Positions 24,707-33,292 of a DNA stretch of 64,000 nucleotides are shown here, one piece after another (position 1 is the first letter of the stretch; each line of letters begins with the position of its first letter). Position numbers and translations under genes: made by a program. The DNA comes from Marinilactibacillus sp042660675. Its GTDB lineage: Bacteria; Bacillota; Bacilli; Lactobacillales; Carnobacteriaceae_A. Below the pieces are notes generated by a model. That model was not told where the DNA came from. It did no database searches and saw nothing but the letters and a program-made list of their open reading frames with translations. The stretch spans positions 62,001-126,000 of the forward strand of contig NZ_JBHSUL010000002.1 of the NCBI RefSeq assembly GCF_042660675.1, read 5' to 3'.

Positions 24707-25306
24707 TTAATTTGTATATTGACTATCATATTCCATTTGTTTGGCGGTTTCTTTGGCAGTAGAAGCACCTAAGATTTTACCGACAAGATAAAGAGATAAT
24801 TCGATTCCCGCACTAATACCCGCAGATGTCAGAATATGACCTTCGTCTACAAACTTTGTATTTCGTTTTACGTTAAGTGAGGGAAAGCTCTCCGCTAGCC
24901 TATCTAGAGCACTAAAATGCGTCGTTACTGTTTTACCTTCAAGTAAGCCTGCTTTCGCTAGTAAGAATGCACCGGTACAGACAGAGGTAGTATATTCTGT
25001 TGTTTGATCTTGTTCTTTTATCCATTGATGCAAATCTTGATTATGTATTTCAAGTTCACGTGCTCCATATCCACCAGGGACAACAAGAATATCTAACTTT
25101 GGATGATTTCCAAAGTTAAAATCAGGTAGTACGTGAAGGCCGTTTCTAGCTTTAATCATCTGGCCATCTTGAGAAATCGTAACCACCTTAAAAGGCTTAT
25201 CTTTTTTAGAGGGATTTTCAGTAACAGAAAACACTTCAAAAGGACCTGCAAAATCGAGTACTTCAACTTCATTGAATAAAAGAATACCGACGATTTTTTG
25301 TTTCAT
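24707..25306 (-). CDS. DJ-1/PfpI-family protein (isocyanide hydratase-like)
   Basis: A 199-residue protein with a flavodoxin-like fold. The nucleophile elbow is TSVCTGAFLLAKAGLLEGK, with the reactive Cys of the DJ-1 superfamily. The conserved N-terminal acidic residue is in VLDFAGPFEVF, and the later TSAGISAGIELSLYL stretch matches the transcription-regulator-like/isonitrile-hydratase (InhA) branch. Substrate unknown; related proteins act as hydratases, glyoxalases or stress chaperones. It is transcribed alone on the minus strand, convergent with the RDD gene only 15 nt away. Confidence 0.82.
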   Translation of the reverse strand: MKQKIVGILLFNEVEVLDFAGPFEVFSVTENPSKKDKPFKVVTISQDGQMIKARNGLHVLPDFNFGNHPKLDILVVPGGYGARELEIHNQDLHQWIKEQDQTTEYTTSVCTGAFLLAKAGLLEGKTVTTHFSALDRLAESFPSLNVKRNTKFVDEGHILTSAGISAGIELSLYLVGKILGASTAKETAKQMEYDSQYTN

Positions 25307-25373
25307 TTTGATTACTCCTTTGTATAGCTACGCGGCTTTGCGATGTAATATACCTGAGTTTAGTATGGTTACA

Positions 25374-25411
25374 GAAAAACCATCCATTTAGGGCGAACCC
25401 AAATGGATGGT
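25374..25411 (-). terminator. Terminator of the YtxH gene
   Basis: ACCATCCATTT and AAATGGATGGT stem, extended by GGG/CCC around a CGAA tetraloop. The minus strand runs into TTTTTC after the stem. Confidence 0.8.
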
Positions 25412-25431
25412 CAACTATTTATAATAAAAGA

Positions 25432-25812
25432 TTAGTGGTTAGTATGGTTATTAGAGTTGTTTGAAGCTTTATCAACTTCTTTTGAAACGTCGTTTGCAGC
25501 TTGCTTTGTTGTTGCTTTTACATCTTCAGAAGCATTTACAGCTTCAGATTTGATATCTTCAGATGCAGAATGTAATTGTTCTTTAAGATCTTGTGCAGTT
25601 TTAGCTAAAGTGATTTTGATGTTTTCAGATGCTTCACTTGCTGCATGTGAAACTTCTTCTGACTTTCCTTTGGCCATACTTGCATAGTCGTTTGCCATTT
25701 CTTTTTTCTCGTTGAATTTTTTAGAAATGTCTTCACGTGTTTCTTTACCGCTTTTAGGCGCAAATAATAATGCTACTGCTGCACCGAATAGTGCTCCTTT
25801 GATAAATTTCAT
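25432..25812 (-). CDS. YtxH-domain general-stress-type protein
   Basis: A 126-residue protein with an N-terminal hydrophobic segment of glycine zipper type (KFIKGALFGAAVALLFAPKSGKETREDI), which is the YtxH signature. A long Ala/Ser/Lys/Glu-rich helical tail with a roughly 11-residue pattern (ASEDIKSEAVNASEDVKATTKQAANDVSKE) resembles LEA-like repeats. It ends in an Asn/His tail (NNSNNHTNH). The ATG at 25812 lies 8 nt after AGGAGG; the ATG at 25818 would be too close. Members are general-stress or envelope proteins of unknown mechanism. Confidence 0.8.
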   Translation of the reverse strand: MKFIKGALFGAAVALLFAPKSGKETREDISKKFNEKKEMANDYASMAKGKSEEVSHAASEASENIKITLAKTAQDLKEQLHSASEDIKSEAVNASEDVKATTKQAANDVSKEVDKASNNSNNHTNH

Positions 25813-25829
25813 AGTCATTTCCTCCTAAT

Positions 25830-26429
25830 ATCTAATTGCCTTACTAGTTCTTTCCCCTCATTATAGCGAATGTTATCGAACTTTCAAACAAGAAGCACTT
25901 ACAAATTCAAAAATGCAAAAGGTCAAAAGATAAAATCTTCTAATTTTATACTACTCCAAACTGAATAATATTCGTTTATCAAAACTAGCTAAAATTCGAA
26001 AACTTGATTTCGAAATAGGTAAAGATAGAGGACAGGATAAAAATTTATTACGATTGTGTTGATTTGACAAGGGGGCAACGAATCGTTGCTCACTGTTTTG
26101 AACCAGATAGCGTATAGTACTTACATAAGATATAAGAAAAAACCTATTTAATGGTGTTCGGCATTAGTTGAGATTTAGTTGTTAAATATGTTCGATTTCT
26201 ATTTAAAAGAACATTGTTATGTTATGGAGGTTTTGGTACAATTTTAATAGTTCGAGACTTTGTACGCTGAAACACATGTGGATAGATTTGTTCCATTATT
26301 TTAAAATACTTTCCATTAAGAATCAATTGTACAATAAAGGTTAAAAAAGGAGTGTCGGTCAAGTTACGAATGATGAGTTATGGTTTAGTTAGGGGAAAAT
26401 AATTAATCAAATTTGGAGGAGTATACTTA
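25830..26429. other. 600-nt intergenic region without a recognisable gene
   Basis: AT-rich, with no convincing reading frame on either strand. It contains TTGACA (26064-26069) followed by a palindrome GCAACG-AAT-CGTTGC (26075-26089), a plausible operator next to a -35 box, though I cannot place a good -10 box. The ribosome binding site GGAGGAG for the next gene lies at its right end. Confidence 0.4.
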
Positions 26430-26969
26430 ATGAATGAAGAAGTAAGAGTTAATCAAAGCAAAACCTTTCCATGGTCAGCGCTAGTAATATACATAGTGGT
26501 TGTACTCGGAATTGCAGTATATGGAGCGTTTTCGACAGATCCGATGATCCCAGAAGGTGTCGATACAGAGTCTCTCGCTGCTTTTGGAGTCATTGGCGCA
26601 ATAGTTGGTGCAATTTTCTTGGTCATTGCTACAGCAATTCAATACGCCTTTATAAAGTTTCCAACTCAATGGGTTTCAAAAGAAGAATTTGTCTATAAGT
26701 ATGATATCTGGTCAGCGCTATTTTATTCGGGTGCAATTGGAGCGGTGATCAATTTTATTATTGGACAGCTTGGATATGGAGAAAATCTAATTTTAGCTTC
26801 TGTAGTAAGTGTTATAACAACTGTCTTATTCTTGTTATTTTATTTCTCAGGTGAAGAAAAAGAAAGCCACATCAAACGTGCAATCATAATTGTTCAAGTA
26901 GCGTGGTTGATTATCGGAATCGTATTGACGATTGCATTACAAACCATCGCCAACAATATTTTACTTTAA
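26430..26969 (+). CDS. Hypothetical membrane protein, possibly Yip1-like, of the MacAB-like cluster
   Basis: A 179-residue protein with about five membrane segments (near residues 16-34, 47-68, 92-112, 121-140 and 152-175) and short polar ends. The arrangement resembles small Yip1-family proteins, but the match is loose. It lies 18 nt before the HlyD-like adaptor gene and is the first gene of the cluster, with a strong GGAGGAG site. It may belong to the exporter or to its regulation. Function unknown. Confidence 0.65.
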   Translation: MNEEVRVNQSKTFPWSALVIYIVVVLGIAVYGAFSTDPMIPEGVDTESLAAFGVIGAIVGAIFLVIATAIQYAFIKFPTQWVSKEEFVYKYDIWSALFYSGAIGAVINFIIGQLGYGENLILASVVSVITTVLFLLFYFSGEEKESHIKRAIIIVQVAWLIIGIVLTIALQTIANNILL

Positions 26970-26987
26970 TGGAGAGAAGGACAAAAA

Positions 26988-28250
26988 TTGAAAAAATCTA
27001 CTAAACCAACACCGACTCGCTCTTTTTCTAAGCGAGTTGGTGATAAAAAGGGGCTAATCACCGTAGGGATTATTGCTGTATTGATTGCTATCTTTTTTAT
27101 CGTTCGTGCTTTTCAAGGATCTGCTATTGGAACTGAAACAGAACAATTTTATTCTATTTATACGGTTAGAGAAGAAGATCCAGTATTGTTTGATGGAATC
27201 GTTCAAGCATCTGAGGTTCAGGAAGAATACTATGATGCATCAAATGGTGTCATCGGTGAACTACTCGTAGAAAACGGGCAGGAAGTAGAAGAAGGTACAG
27301 ACTTATTTACATATACAAATGAAGAAAATCAGCAATTATTAAATGAACAAAATCGTCAGTATAGTCGATTAGAAAAAAGACGTTCTGAAGCTGAAACCGA
27401 ACTGGCCAACGCTCGTAAAGCATCCGAAACAGCGGACGCAAATATTACTAAAAGTAATCGTGCAATCGAATCTGCTGGACAAAGCTCAATAGATCAATTA
27501 GACGAAGAAAGTGAACAATTTACGGTGAATACAGAACTAGACACAGCTCAAAATGATCTTTTACGTTATGAGTCCGATAAAGTAGAAGCAGATGCCACAG
27601 TTGATTCTGCTCAGATGTCGATAAGAGATTTGAACGAACAGATGGAAGATATCGAATTTGAAATCGAGCGGTTACGGGGAGATATTACAACAACGGTTCA
27701 AGCAAATTTTGACGGGATTATCGAGTTGAATCAGCCGAACATTTCAAGTATTCAAGCAAGTGAGGAACCAGTTATTCGTTTGATGTCAAAAGAACAGAAA
27801 ATCGATGCATCTGTTTCTGAGTATGATTACGATAAAATCACTTTAGAAGATACAGTGGAAATTAGCTTAATCACTTCAGATAAAGTCTTAGGTGGTACCG
27901 TGACAAAATTGAGTACTTTACCCATGCAAGCAAGTAGTGAAGGGGGTTCTTCCTCTTCCAGATATCCTTTTACTGTTATTCCAGAAGAATCTATTCAATA
28001 CGGATTTTCTGTTCAAATCGGAGTAGATGAAGGGATCGTTTACTTACCGCAGTCGGTCGTAATCGAAGAAGAAGAAGGAACTATTGTCTTTGTTCATAAT
28101 GAAGGGATTGTAGAACGCCGCGAGGTTCAAGTCACTGAGGATGGAAGCTTGTATATGCTAGAATCTGGTCTTGAAATTGGTGAAGAAGTGATTATGGATC
28201 CGGATATGGAACTGGCTGATGGAGACGAAGTCGGTGTGTTCTATGATTAA
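26988..28250 (+). CDS. HlyD/MacA-type membrane-fusion (adaptor) protein
   Basis: A 420-residue protein with one N-terminal membrane anchor (about residues 22-42). A barrel-sandwich strand region follows (VIGELLVENGQEVEEGTDLFTY), then a coiled coil of about 100 residues (about 112-230, rich in EQNRQYSRLEKRRSEAETEL-type sequence), the second half of the sandwich (QANFDGIIELNQP), and a beta-barrel domain. It would link to the MacB-like permease outside the membrane. The start is TTG with GGAGAAGGA upstream. Its stop overlaps the ATPase start (ATGATTAA), so the two are coupled. Confidence 0.88.
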   Translation: MKKSTKPTPTRSFSKRVGDKKGLITVGIIAVLIAIFFIVRAFQGSAIGTETEQFYSIYTVREEDPVLFDGIVQASEVQEEYYDASNGVIGELLVENGQEVEEGTDLFTYTNEENQQLLNEQNRQYSRLEKRRSEAETELANARKASETADANITKSNRAIESAGQSSIDQLDEESEQFTVNTELDTAQNDLLRYESDKVEADATVDSAQMSIRDLNEQMEDIEFEIERLRGDITTTVQANFDGIIELNQPNISSIQASEEPVIRLMSKEQKIDASVSEYDYDKITLEDTVEISLITSDKVLGGTVTKLSTLPMQASSEGGSSSSRYPFTVIPEESIQYGFSVQIGVDEGIVYLPQSVVIEEEEGTIVFVHNEGIVERREVQVTEDGSLYMLESGLEIGEEVIMDPDMELADGDEVGVFYD

Positions 28251-28917
28251 GCTGGAAAAAATTCGTAAAGCTTACAAAGCAGATAACGACTGGATTCCTG
28301 TATTAAAAGATGTGGATCTTGAAGTCAGAGAAAAAGACTTTCTGGCAATTATGGGACCTTCTGGTTCTGGGAAATCAACTTTACTCAATTTGATTGGTTT
28401 TGTGGACCGTCACTATCTAGGAAATTATAACCTTGAAGGAGAGGTTGTGACGTCTAAAGGAGACGCAGATCTTTCTCAGTTACGCAATCAACGTGTAGGA
28501 TTTGTTTTTCAACAATTCAATTTAATTGAAACCTTAACGATTGAAGAAAACGTTGAATTGCCGTTACTTTACGATGGTTGGAATTACACTCAGACTAAAA
28601 GTAAAGTGCAAGAACTCCTTGAAAAATTAGGGATAGGCGACAAGGGTAAGAAATATCCAAAACAATTGTCCGGTGGCCAGCAACAAAGAGCTGCCATCGC
28701 GCGTGCAATCATCAATAATCCGGATTTCATATTAGCAGATGAACCAACTGGCGCGTTAGATACACAGACATCCAATGACATTATGAACGTATTCAAAACA
28801 TTAAATGAAGAAGAAGGTGTGACTATTATTTTAGTCACGCATGATCCTTCTACGGTCGAGTACTGTAACAGAGTCGTTCATATGCAGGATGGCGTACTGA
28901 CCGAAGAAGTGAGGTAA
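28243..28917 (+). CDS. MacB/LolD-type ABC transporter ATPase
   Basis: A 224-residue ATPase. Walker A is GPSGSGKST, the Q-loop FQQFNLIETLTIEENVELPLL is characteristic of the MacB/LolD group, the signature is LSGGQQQR, and Walker B is FILADEPTGALD with H-loop ILVTHD. I chose the ATG that overlaps the adaptor stop (MIKLEKIRKAYK); the in-frame ATG at 28219 lies inside the adaptor gene. It powers the FtsX-type permease that follows 4 nt after its stop codon. Confidence 0.93.
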   Translation: MIKLEKIRKAYKADNDWIPVLKDVDLEVREKDFLAIMGPSGSGKSTLLNLIGFVDRHYLGNYNLEGEVVTSKGDADLSQLRNQRVGFVFQQFNLIETLTIEENVELPLLYDGWNYTQTKSKVQELLEKLGIGDKGKKYPKQLSGGQQQRAAIARAIINNPDFILADEPTGALDTQTSNDIMNVFKTLNEEEGVTIILVTHDPSTVEYCNRVVHMQDGVLTEEVR

Positions 28918-28921
28918 GAAA

Positions 28922-30127
28922 ATGAAGCCTATTGTATTTTTCAAAGGCGCGTGGAACGCGCTACTTAGAAACAAAAAACGAAGCTTTTTAACAATGATTG
29001 GAATTGTCATCGGGATTGCGGCGGTTAGTACAATCATGTCTATCGGTAGAGGATTTGAAAATTATGTTCTGGACTCTTTAAATCCTGACGAAGGAGAATT
29101 GTTGACCGTCAATATTCAATTCCAGTCAACTGATCCAGAATGGATGTACGAGACAAATGAACCTTTATATTCTGATATGGATTTGCAATCCATTCGCTAT
29201 CTTCCAGGGGTGAATGATGTAGAAGTCGTGAATATGGATTATCTGTATGCCTCTTTAGATACAATGATTGATGGAGAAGAAGGCTATGCAGATGCGACGC
29301 TGACAGAAGAGCAAGGAAGACCAGTGATAGCAGGTAGATCGCTTGATTCTATTGATAATGATCGAGAAAAAAGAGTGACCGTTGTACCTTTTTCACTAGT
29401 TCAAGACGTATACAGCACAGAAGAGGATGCGATTGGAAAAGGATTAACGCTAAGCGGTCAATTGTACACGATTGTTGGTGTACACGGAGATGAGATTGAT
29501 ACATCTGGTTTCTTGGGTGGTTTCGTGTCCGAAGAAATCGAGATTCCTTTAAACACCTATAAACGTTACCATGATCAGTTTTCTGTAGGAAACGAAATCA
29601 GTATTACAGTCGACCGAGGCTACCTTCCTTCAGAAGTAGCGGATGAGACAGTTTTCCTTTTAGAAGAAGATGGAACGATGCGCAATATGGGAAGTTACGA
29701 GTATTTCGATATGTCTGCTTTAGATGATGGTCTTTCTCAAGTATTGAGAGGAATTACACTATTTGTTGCAAGTGTGGCGGGGATTTCACTGTTTATAGCT
29801 GGAATCGGCGTTATGAATATGATGTATATCTCTGTATCTGAACGCACAAAGGAAATCGGAATTCGACGTGCATTAGGTGCTTCTCAAAAGAGTATTCGAG
29901 CACAATTCGTTTTAGAAGGTGTGATGATGACGAGTATTGGTGGTGTTGTGGGCTATTTGCTAGGGTGGTTTTTCTCCGGCATCGCCTCAGTTTTCTTACC
30001 TTTCTCAACAGGAATAGACGTATTGACGATTGTTATCTGTATCGGTGTTTCCGCTCTTGTCGGGCTGATTTTCAGTTATGCACCAGCGAACGCTGCAAGT
30101 AAGAAAGAAATTATCGAGATTCTTTAA
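28922..30127 (+). CDS. MacB/FtsX-type ABC transporter permease
   Basis: A 401-residue permease. One N-terminal membrane helix (SFLTMIGIVIGIAAVSTIMSIG) is followed by an extracellular MacB_PCD domain (about residues 45-250) and three C-terminal helices with ISVSERTKEIGIRRALGAS between the first two. This layout is that of MacB-type mechanotransmission pumps, which export peptides, toxins or lipids rather than import. It forms one unit with the adaptor and ATPase. Cargo is unknown; no bacteriocin or immunity gene is visible next to it. Confidence 0.92.
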   Translation: MKPIVFFKGAWNALLRNKKRSFLTMIGIVIGIAAVSTIMSIGRGFENYVLDSLNPDEGELLTVNIQFQSTDPEWMYETNEPLYSDMDLQSIRYLPGVNDVEVVNMDYLYASLDTMIDGEEGYADATLTEEQGRPVIAGRSLDSIDNDREKRVTVVPFSLVQDVYSTEEDAIGKGLTLSGQLYTIVGVHGDEIDTSGFLGGFVSEEIEIPLNTYKRYHDQFSVGNEISITVDRGYLPSEVADETVFLLEEDGTMRNMGSYEYFDMSALDDGLSQVLRGITLFVASVAGISLFIAGIGVMNMMYISVSERTKEIGIRRALGASQKSIRAQFVLEGVMMTSIGGVVGYLLGWFFSGIASVFLPFSTGIDVLTIVICIGVSALVGLIFSYAPANAASKKEIIEIL

Positions 30128-30151
30128 GACTGATGGGAGGCGTTAGACTAG

Positions 30152-30373
30152 ATGAATCGATATGTTACATTCACCAAACATAAATTTTTTGAAGATAAAT
30201 GTAATCAGCAAAAACAACTCGTATTCTTAGTGATTTTCTTGATTCTTTTGTTTTTATTAAGAGATCGTCTAGATCTATTCTTAATCACTTACACTGTGAT
30301 CTATCCTATAAGTTATCTTTTAATTTGTGTAGTGCAGTTCAAAAATCAAGATAGCGAAGTACCTATAGAGTAA
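30152..30373 (+). CDS. Hypothetical small membrane protein at the end of the exporter operon
   Basis: A 73-residue protein with two adjacent hydrophobic segments (about residues 22-38 and 43-62) and charged ends. It lies 24 nt after the permease, has a GGGAGG site and is followed by a strong terminator, so it is probably the last gene of the MacAB-like operon. No family recognised. Confidence 0.55.
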   Translation: MNRYVTFTKHKFFEDKCNQQKQLVFLVIFLILLFLLRDRLDLFLITYTVIYPISYLLICVVQFKNQDSEVPIE

Positions 30374-30378
30374 CAGTA

Positions 30379-30420
30379 AAAACTCGAGCAAAAGAGGAAA
30401 ATCCTTTGCTCGAGTTTTTA
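30379..30420 (+). terminator. Terminator of the MacAB-like operon
   Basis: AAAACTCGAGCAAA/TTTGCTCGAGTTTT stem with T tail. Confidence 0.9.
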
Positions 30421-30514
30421 TCATTTCACTAGTATGCTTTACAACTTAGATAAGATAAAGTAAGATGATGTTAACTATTAAGTAATACAACCTAGTGAAG
30501 GTTAAGGTGATGGA

Positions 30515-30829
30515 ATGAAAAAGACTCAATTATTAAAAGGTGTCCTAGAAGGATGTGTTTTATTGATTATTAAAGAGAAAGAAGTCTATGGATACGAGCT
30601 AGTACAGCAACTTAAAAAATCTGGATTTGAAGACATTGTTGGTGGAACAGTTTATCCAATTTTACAAAAACTCGAAAAAAATCAATTAACGACAAGTGTC
30701 AAAAAACCATCGCCGGATGGACCAGACCGAAAATACTATCAGATAACCAAAAAAGGCATAGAATATTGTGATGACTTCGTACAGAGTTGGAAAGAGCTGG
30801 AAAGCAGCGTCCATCATTTAATAAATTAA
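30515..30829 (+). CDS. PadR-family transcriptional regulator
   Basis: A 104-residue protein that is almost entirely a PadR winged helix (LKGVLEGCVLLIIKEKEVYGYELVQQLKKSGF, GGTVYPILQKLEKNQLTT, then PDRKYYQITKKGIEY), of the short subfamily 2 type. Such regulators usually repress neighbouring membrane-protein or transporter genes until a drug or envelope stress relieves them. It lies 13 nt before the first of three related membrane-protein genes, so it should be their regulator. Confidence 0.9.
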   Translation: MKKTQLLKGVLEGCVLLIIKEKEVYGYELVQQLKKSGFEDIVGGTVYPILQKLEKNQLTTSVKKPSPDGPDRKYYQITKKGIEYCDDFVQSWKELESSVHHLIN

Positions 30830-30842
30830 AGGAGGAGACAGT

Positions 30843-31553
30843 ATGAGTAGTACTAAATTAGTCATCCAGCAAAATAATGAACTGAGAGAAGAACTGACTG
30901 AAGAAAACAAAGTATATTACGAAGAATTGCTTGTTTACGTAAGAACTAAAAGCTGGTTCAAGGATGAAAGAAAGATTGAAGAAGTACTATTAGAAGTTCT
31001 ACAAGATTTAATCGTGGCTCAAGAAGAAGGCGTAATGGCTGAAGATTACTTTGGGAGAGATCCTGAAACGTCTGCCAATAACATAGTCAATAATATTGAC
31101 TATAACTTAATTGGTGGTTTAAAAATATTACTTCAAGTTTTTGGGATTAGTTCAATATTTTCGCTCTTAAATATGATTGTTTCTGCAGAAACTTCTATAA
31201 ATTTAACTTCTATATTATTTAGAACTGGATATTTGTACTTAGCTGTATTCATTTTTTTACAACTATTGAAAAACGAAAGTTTTCACCGGTCATCTTCTAA
31301 ATTAAAAGAAAGTCTTTATATAATCAGCTTGATTACTATTATTGTTTCAGGACCACTTATCGAAGCAACTCTTTTACCTAATTTTCTAAATTTCTCCTTG
31401 CCTTTATTTATTCCCTTCGGTCTTTATTTTTTTGCTGTTTCGTCATTTACTTGGAAGTTTTTCAAAATGTCTGCAGAAGAACGTAAAATTTGGGTTTTGT
31501 TATTAATACTAGCTTGGGGTGCTTTAATATTTGGAATAATAAATACCCTTTAA
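30843..31553 (+). CDS. DUF1129-like membrane protein, paralogue 1
   Basis: A 236-residue protein. The soluble N-terminal helical part (about residues 1-85) has the pattern NNELREELTEENKVYYEELLVYVR, then EEVLLEVLQDLIVAQEEGVMAEDYFG. Five to six membrane segments follow, and the protein ends ILAWGALIFGIINTL. The N-terminal motif with its (A/E)-x-YFG end resembles DUF1129 proteins of lactobacilli. It shares clear similarity with the two genes that follow. GGAGG precedes the ATG. Function unknown; the PadR gene upstream suggests envelope-linked regulation. Confidence 0.75.
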   Translation: MSSTKLVIQQNNELREELTEENKVYYEELLVYVRTKSWFKDERKIEEVLLEVLQDLIVAQEEGVMAEDYFGRDPETSANNIVNNIDYNLIGGLKILLQVFGISSIFSLLNMIVSAETSINLTSILFRTGYLYLAVFIFLQLLKNESFHRSSSKLKESLYIISLITIIVSGPLIEATLLPNFLNFSLPLFIPFGLYFFAVSSFTWKFFKMSAEERKIWVLLLILAWGALIFGIINTL

Positions 31554-31596
31554 TTAGGGTATTGAAGTTTCAAAATAAATAAAAGGAGGAAATTCA

Positions 31597-32292
31597 ATGA
31601 AACATACAGATATACATGAAAAAAATGAGCAACTCAAGAAAACACTCACAGAAGAAAACAAAAAACAATTTGCTAAGATTGAAAGCTATATTCAATTTGG
31701 AAATACATTTAAAAATCCGATGGAATTAGAGACCAGACTGAATGACTTTCTTCACGAATTGATTGAAGCGCAAGGAAAGGGTAAGACGGTTAATGAATAT
31801 GTAAATAATCAACCCAAAGAATTTGCAAGTAACTTTTTGACCAAGCTAAAAAATAAACCGCAAGAACTTCTAAAAACAATTGGTGTATTTTTATTTGTTG
31901 TACTCTTATTCAATTTTGCTTTAAATAGATTTTCAATAGATATTGTTGATCTTATTACGCTAACCGTGCAAACAGCTGCCTTCTGGGGAATTATGAAGAA
32001 ATTGCTACAGTGGGATGTTTTTAGTGAAATGGATACACTGTTTAGAATCGTTGTTGGTGGTGCGTTAGCTGGTATAGCATTCGCACTAGTAGGGATATTA
32101 AGAGATCAAATGGTTTTTTTAACATGGCCAATTGAAATTCCTTTTGCTATTTTTGCAGGTATAGTATTTGTCGTTTCTTTAGTAGTGACAGTTCTGATGA
32201 TTGTTTACAAGAATAAAAGTAAAGTAGACTGGTTTATGACCATGGTCTTCTTGTGGGGTTCTTTGATAATCGGAACACTGAATTACCTGTAA
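31597..32292 (+). CDS. DUF1129-like membrane protein, paralogue 2
   Basis: A 231-residue protein with the same layout as the previous gene. Its N-terminus NEQLKKTLTEENKKQFAKIESYIQFG is followed by LNDFLHELIEAQGKGKTVNEYV, then about six membrane segments ending FLWGSLIIGTLNYL. It has the most diverged soluble domain of the three, having lost the YFG motif (VNEYVNNQPKE instead). AGGAGG lies before the ATG. It is the middle gene of the tandem set. Confidence 0.75.
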   Translation: MKHTDIHEKNEQLKKTLTEENKKQFAKIESYIQFGNTFKNPMELETRLNDFLHELIEAQGKGKTVNEYVNNQPKEFASNFLTKLKNKPQELLKTIGVFLFVVLLFNFALNRFSIDIVDLITLTVQTAAFWGIMKKLLQWDVFSEMDTLFRIVVGGALAGIAFALVGILRDQMVFLTWPIEIPFAIFAGIVFVVSLVVTVLMIVYKNKSKVDWFMTMVFLWGSLIIGTLNYL

Positions 32293-32332
32293 TAAAATTT
32301 AGGAATGACGGTAGAGTAGAAAGAGGCGAACT

Positions 32333-33064
32333 ATGAAGCGTACAGAAAGTGTTAAAGAAATGACTGAACGCAATGAAGAGATTAGTAAAACTTTGTACAT
32401 AGAAAATCAGAAGTACTATGAAAAATTAGCAGATTATGTTAGATACGGTAGTTATTTCAAAAATGAAAAAGAAATAGAGGAATTCTTATTACAAGTACTA
32501 GAAGATATACTTCAAGCTCAAAAAGAAGGTGTGTCAGCTGAAATTTACTTTGGAAAAGATCCAAAATCCTCGGCAGATGAATTATTAGCTACCTTAAAAT
32601 TTGATTGGCTTGGAATTTTGAAAACGTTTGGGGTTGTATTTAGTTTCTACTTTTTCTTTGCTTTCGCAGTAGGAAATTCAAGCGTCGATATTATCAGCTT
32701 TGTGGTTCGAATTTTGGGTATTACGATTGCTGTAGGGATGATAGTTAATATCTTACAGAAAGGCATCTATACAAAGCGGAATTCCAGAAAAAACCGCCTG
32801 CTTTCTAAATTGCTTATAGGTCTCATTCTTCTACCGATCATTCTATTAGAGTTTTTCTTTAAAACAAATTTATTTGTTATTGAATTCCCCTACTTATTAG
32901 TAGCCAATCTAGTATTCTTAGCGGCGTTGATGATAACGTGGAAATATTTTAAAACACCGAAAGAAAAACGGGATATCTGGTCGATATTAATGATGGCTAC
33001 TTGGGGTTCACTTTTTATGGGTATCATGAACCATATTGTAATGCCGTTCTTAATCAACAGATAA
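32333..33064 (+). CDS. DUF1129-like membrane protein, paralogue 3
   Basis: A 243-residue protein, closest to paralogue 1. The soluble part reads NEEISKTLYIENQKYYEKLADYVRYGSYFKN, then FLLQVLEDILQAQKEGVSAEIYFGKDPK. Membrane segments end in MMATWGSLFMGIMNHI. It completes the PadR-regulated set. The ribosome binding site is AAAGAGGCG. No terminator is obvious; about 230 nt separate it from mvaS. Confidence 0.75.
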   Translation: MKRTESVKEMTERNEEISKTLYIENQKYYEKLADYVRYGSYFKNEKEIEEFLLQVLEDILQAQKEGVSAEIYFGKDPKSSADELLATLKFDWLGILKTFGVVFSFYFFFAFAVGNSSVDIISFVVRILGITIAVGMIVNILQKGIYTKRNSRKNRLLSKLLIGLILLPIILLEFFFKTNLFVIEFPYLLVANLVFLAALMITWKYFKTPKEKRDIWSILMMATWGSLFMGIMNHIVMPFLINR

Positions 33065-33292
33065 TGTTCTGATAAGAGGAGTAAATAAATATAATAATCT
33101 GTGAGCATATAATACTAATTAGAGGTAATTCCTATGTTACGATATAGTTGCGAAAACTTGTCTGATGGAAGTTGACCACATAATCATTAATGCGCTTTTA
33201 TGAATCTTAACTCTTTTTTTAGGAAGGTCATTTATAATAAAACAAGAAGATAAACAGGATGCATAAAAAACGGAACATAGGAGGACGATCGT

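Noticed and set aside
30843..33064. CRISPR-like or tandem DNA repeats
   Set aside because: The repetition is at protein level only. The DNA of the three paralogues is diverged, and no short direct repeats with spacers occur here or elsewhere in the window.
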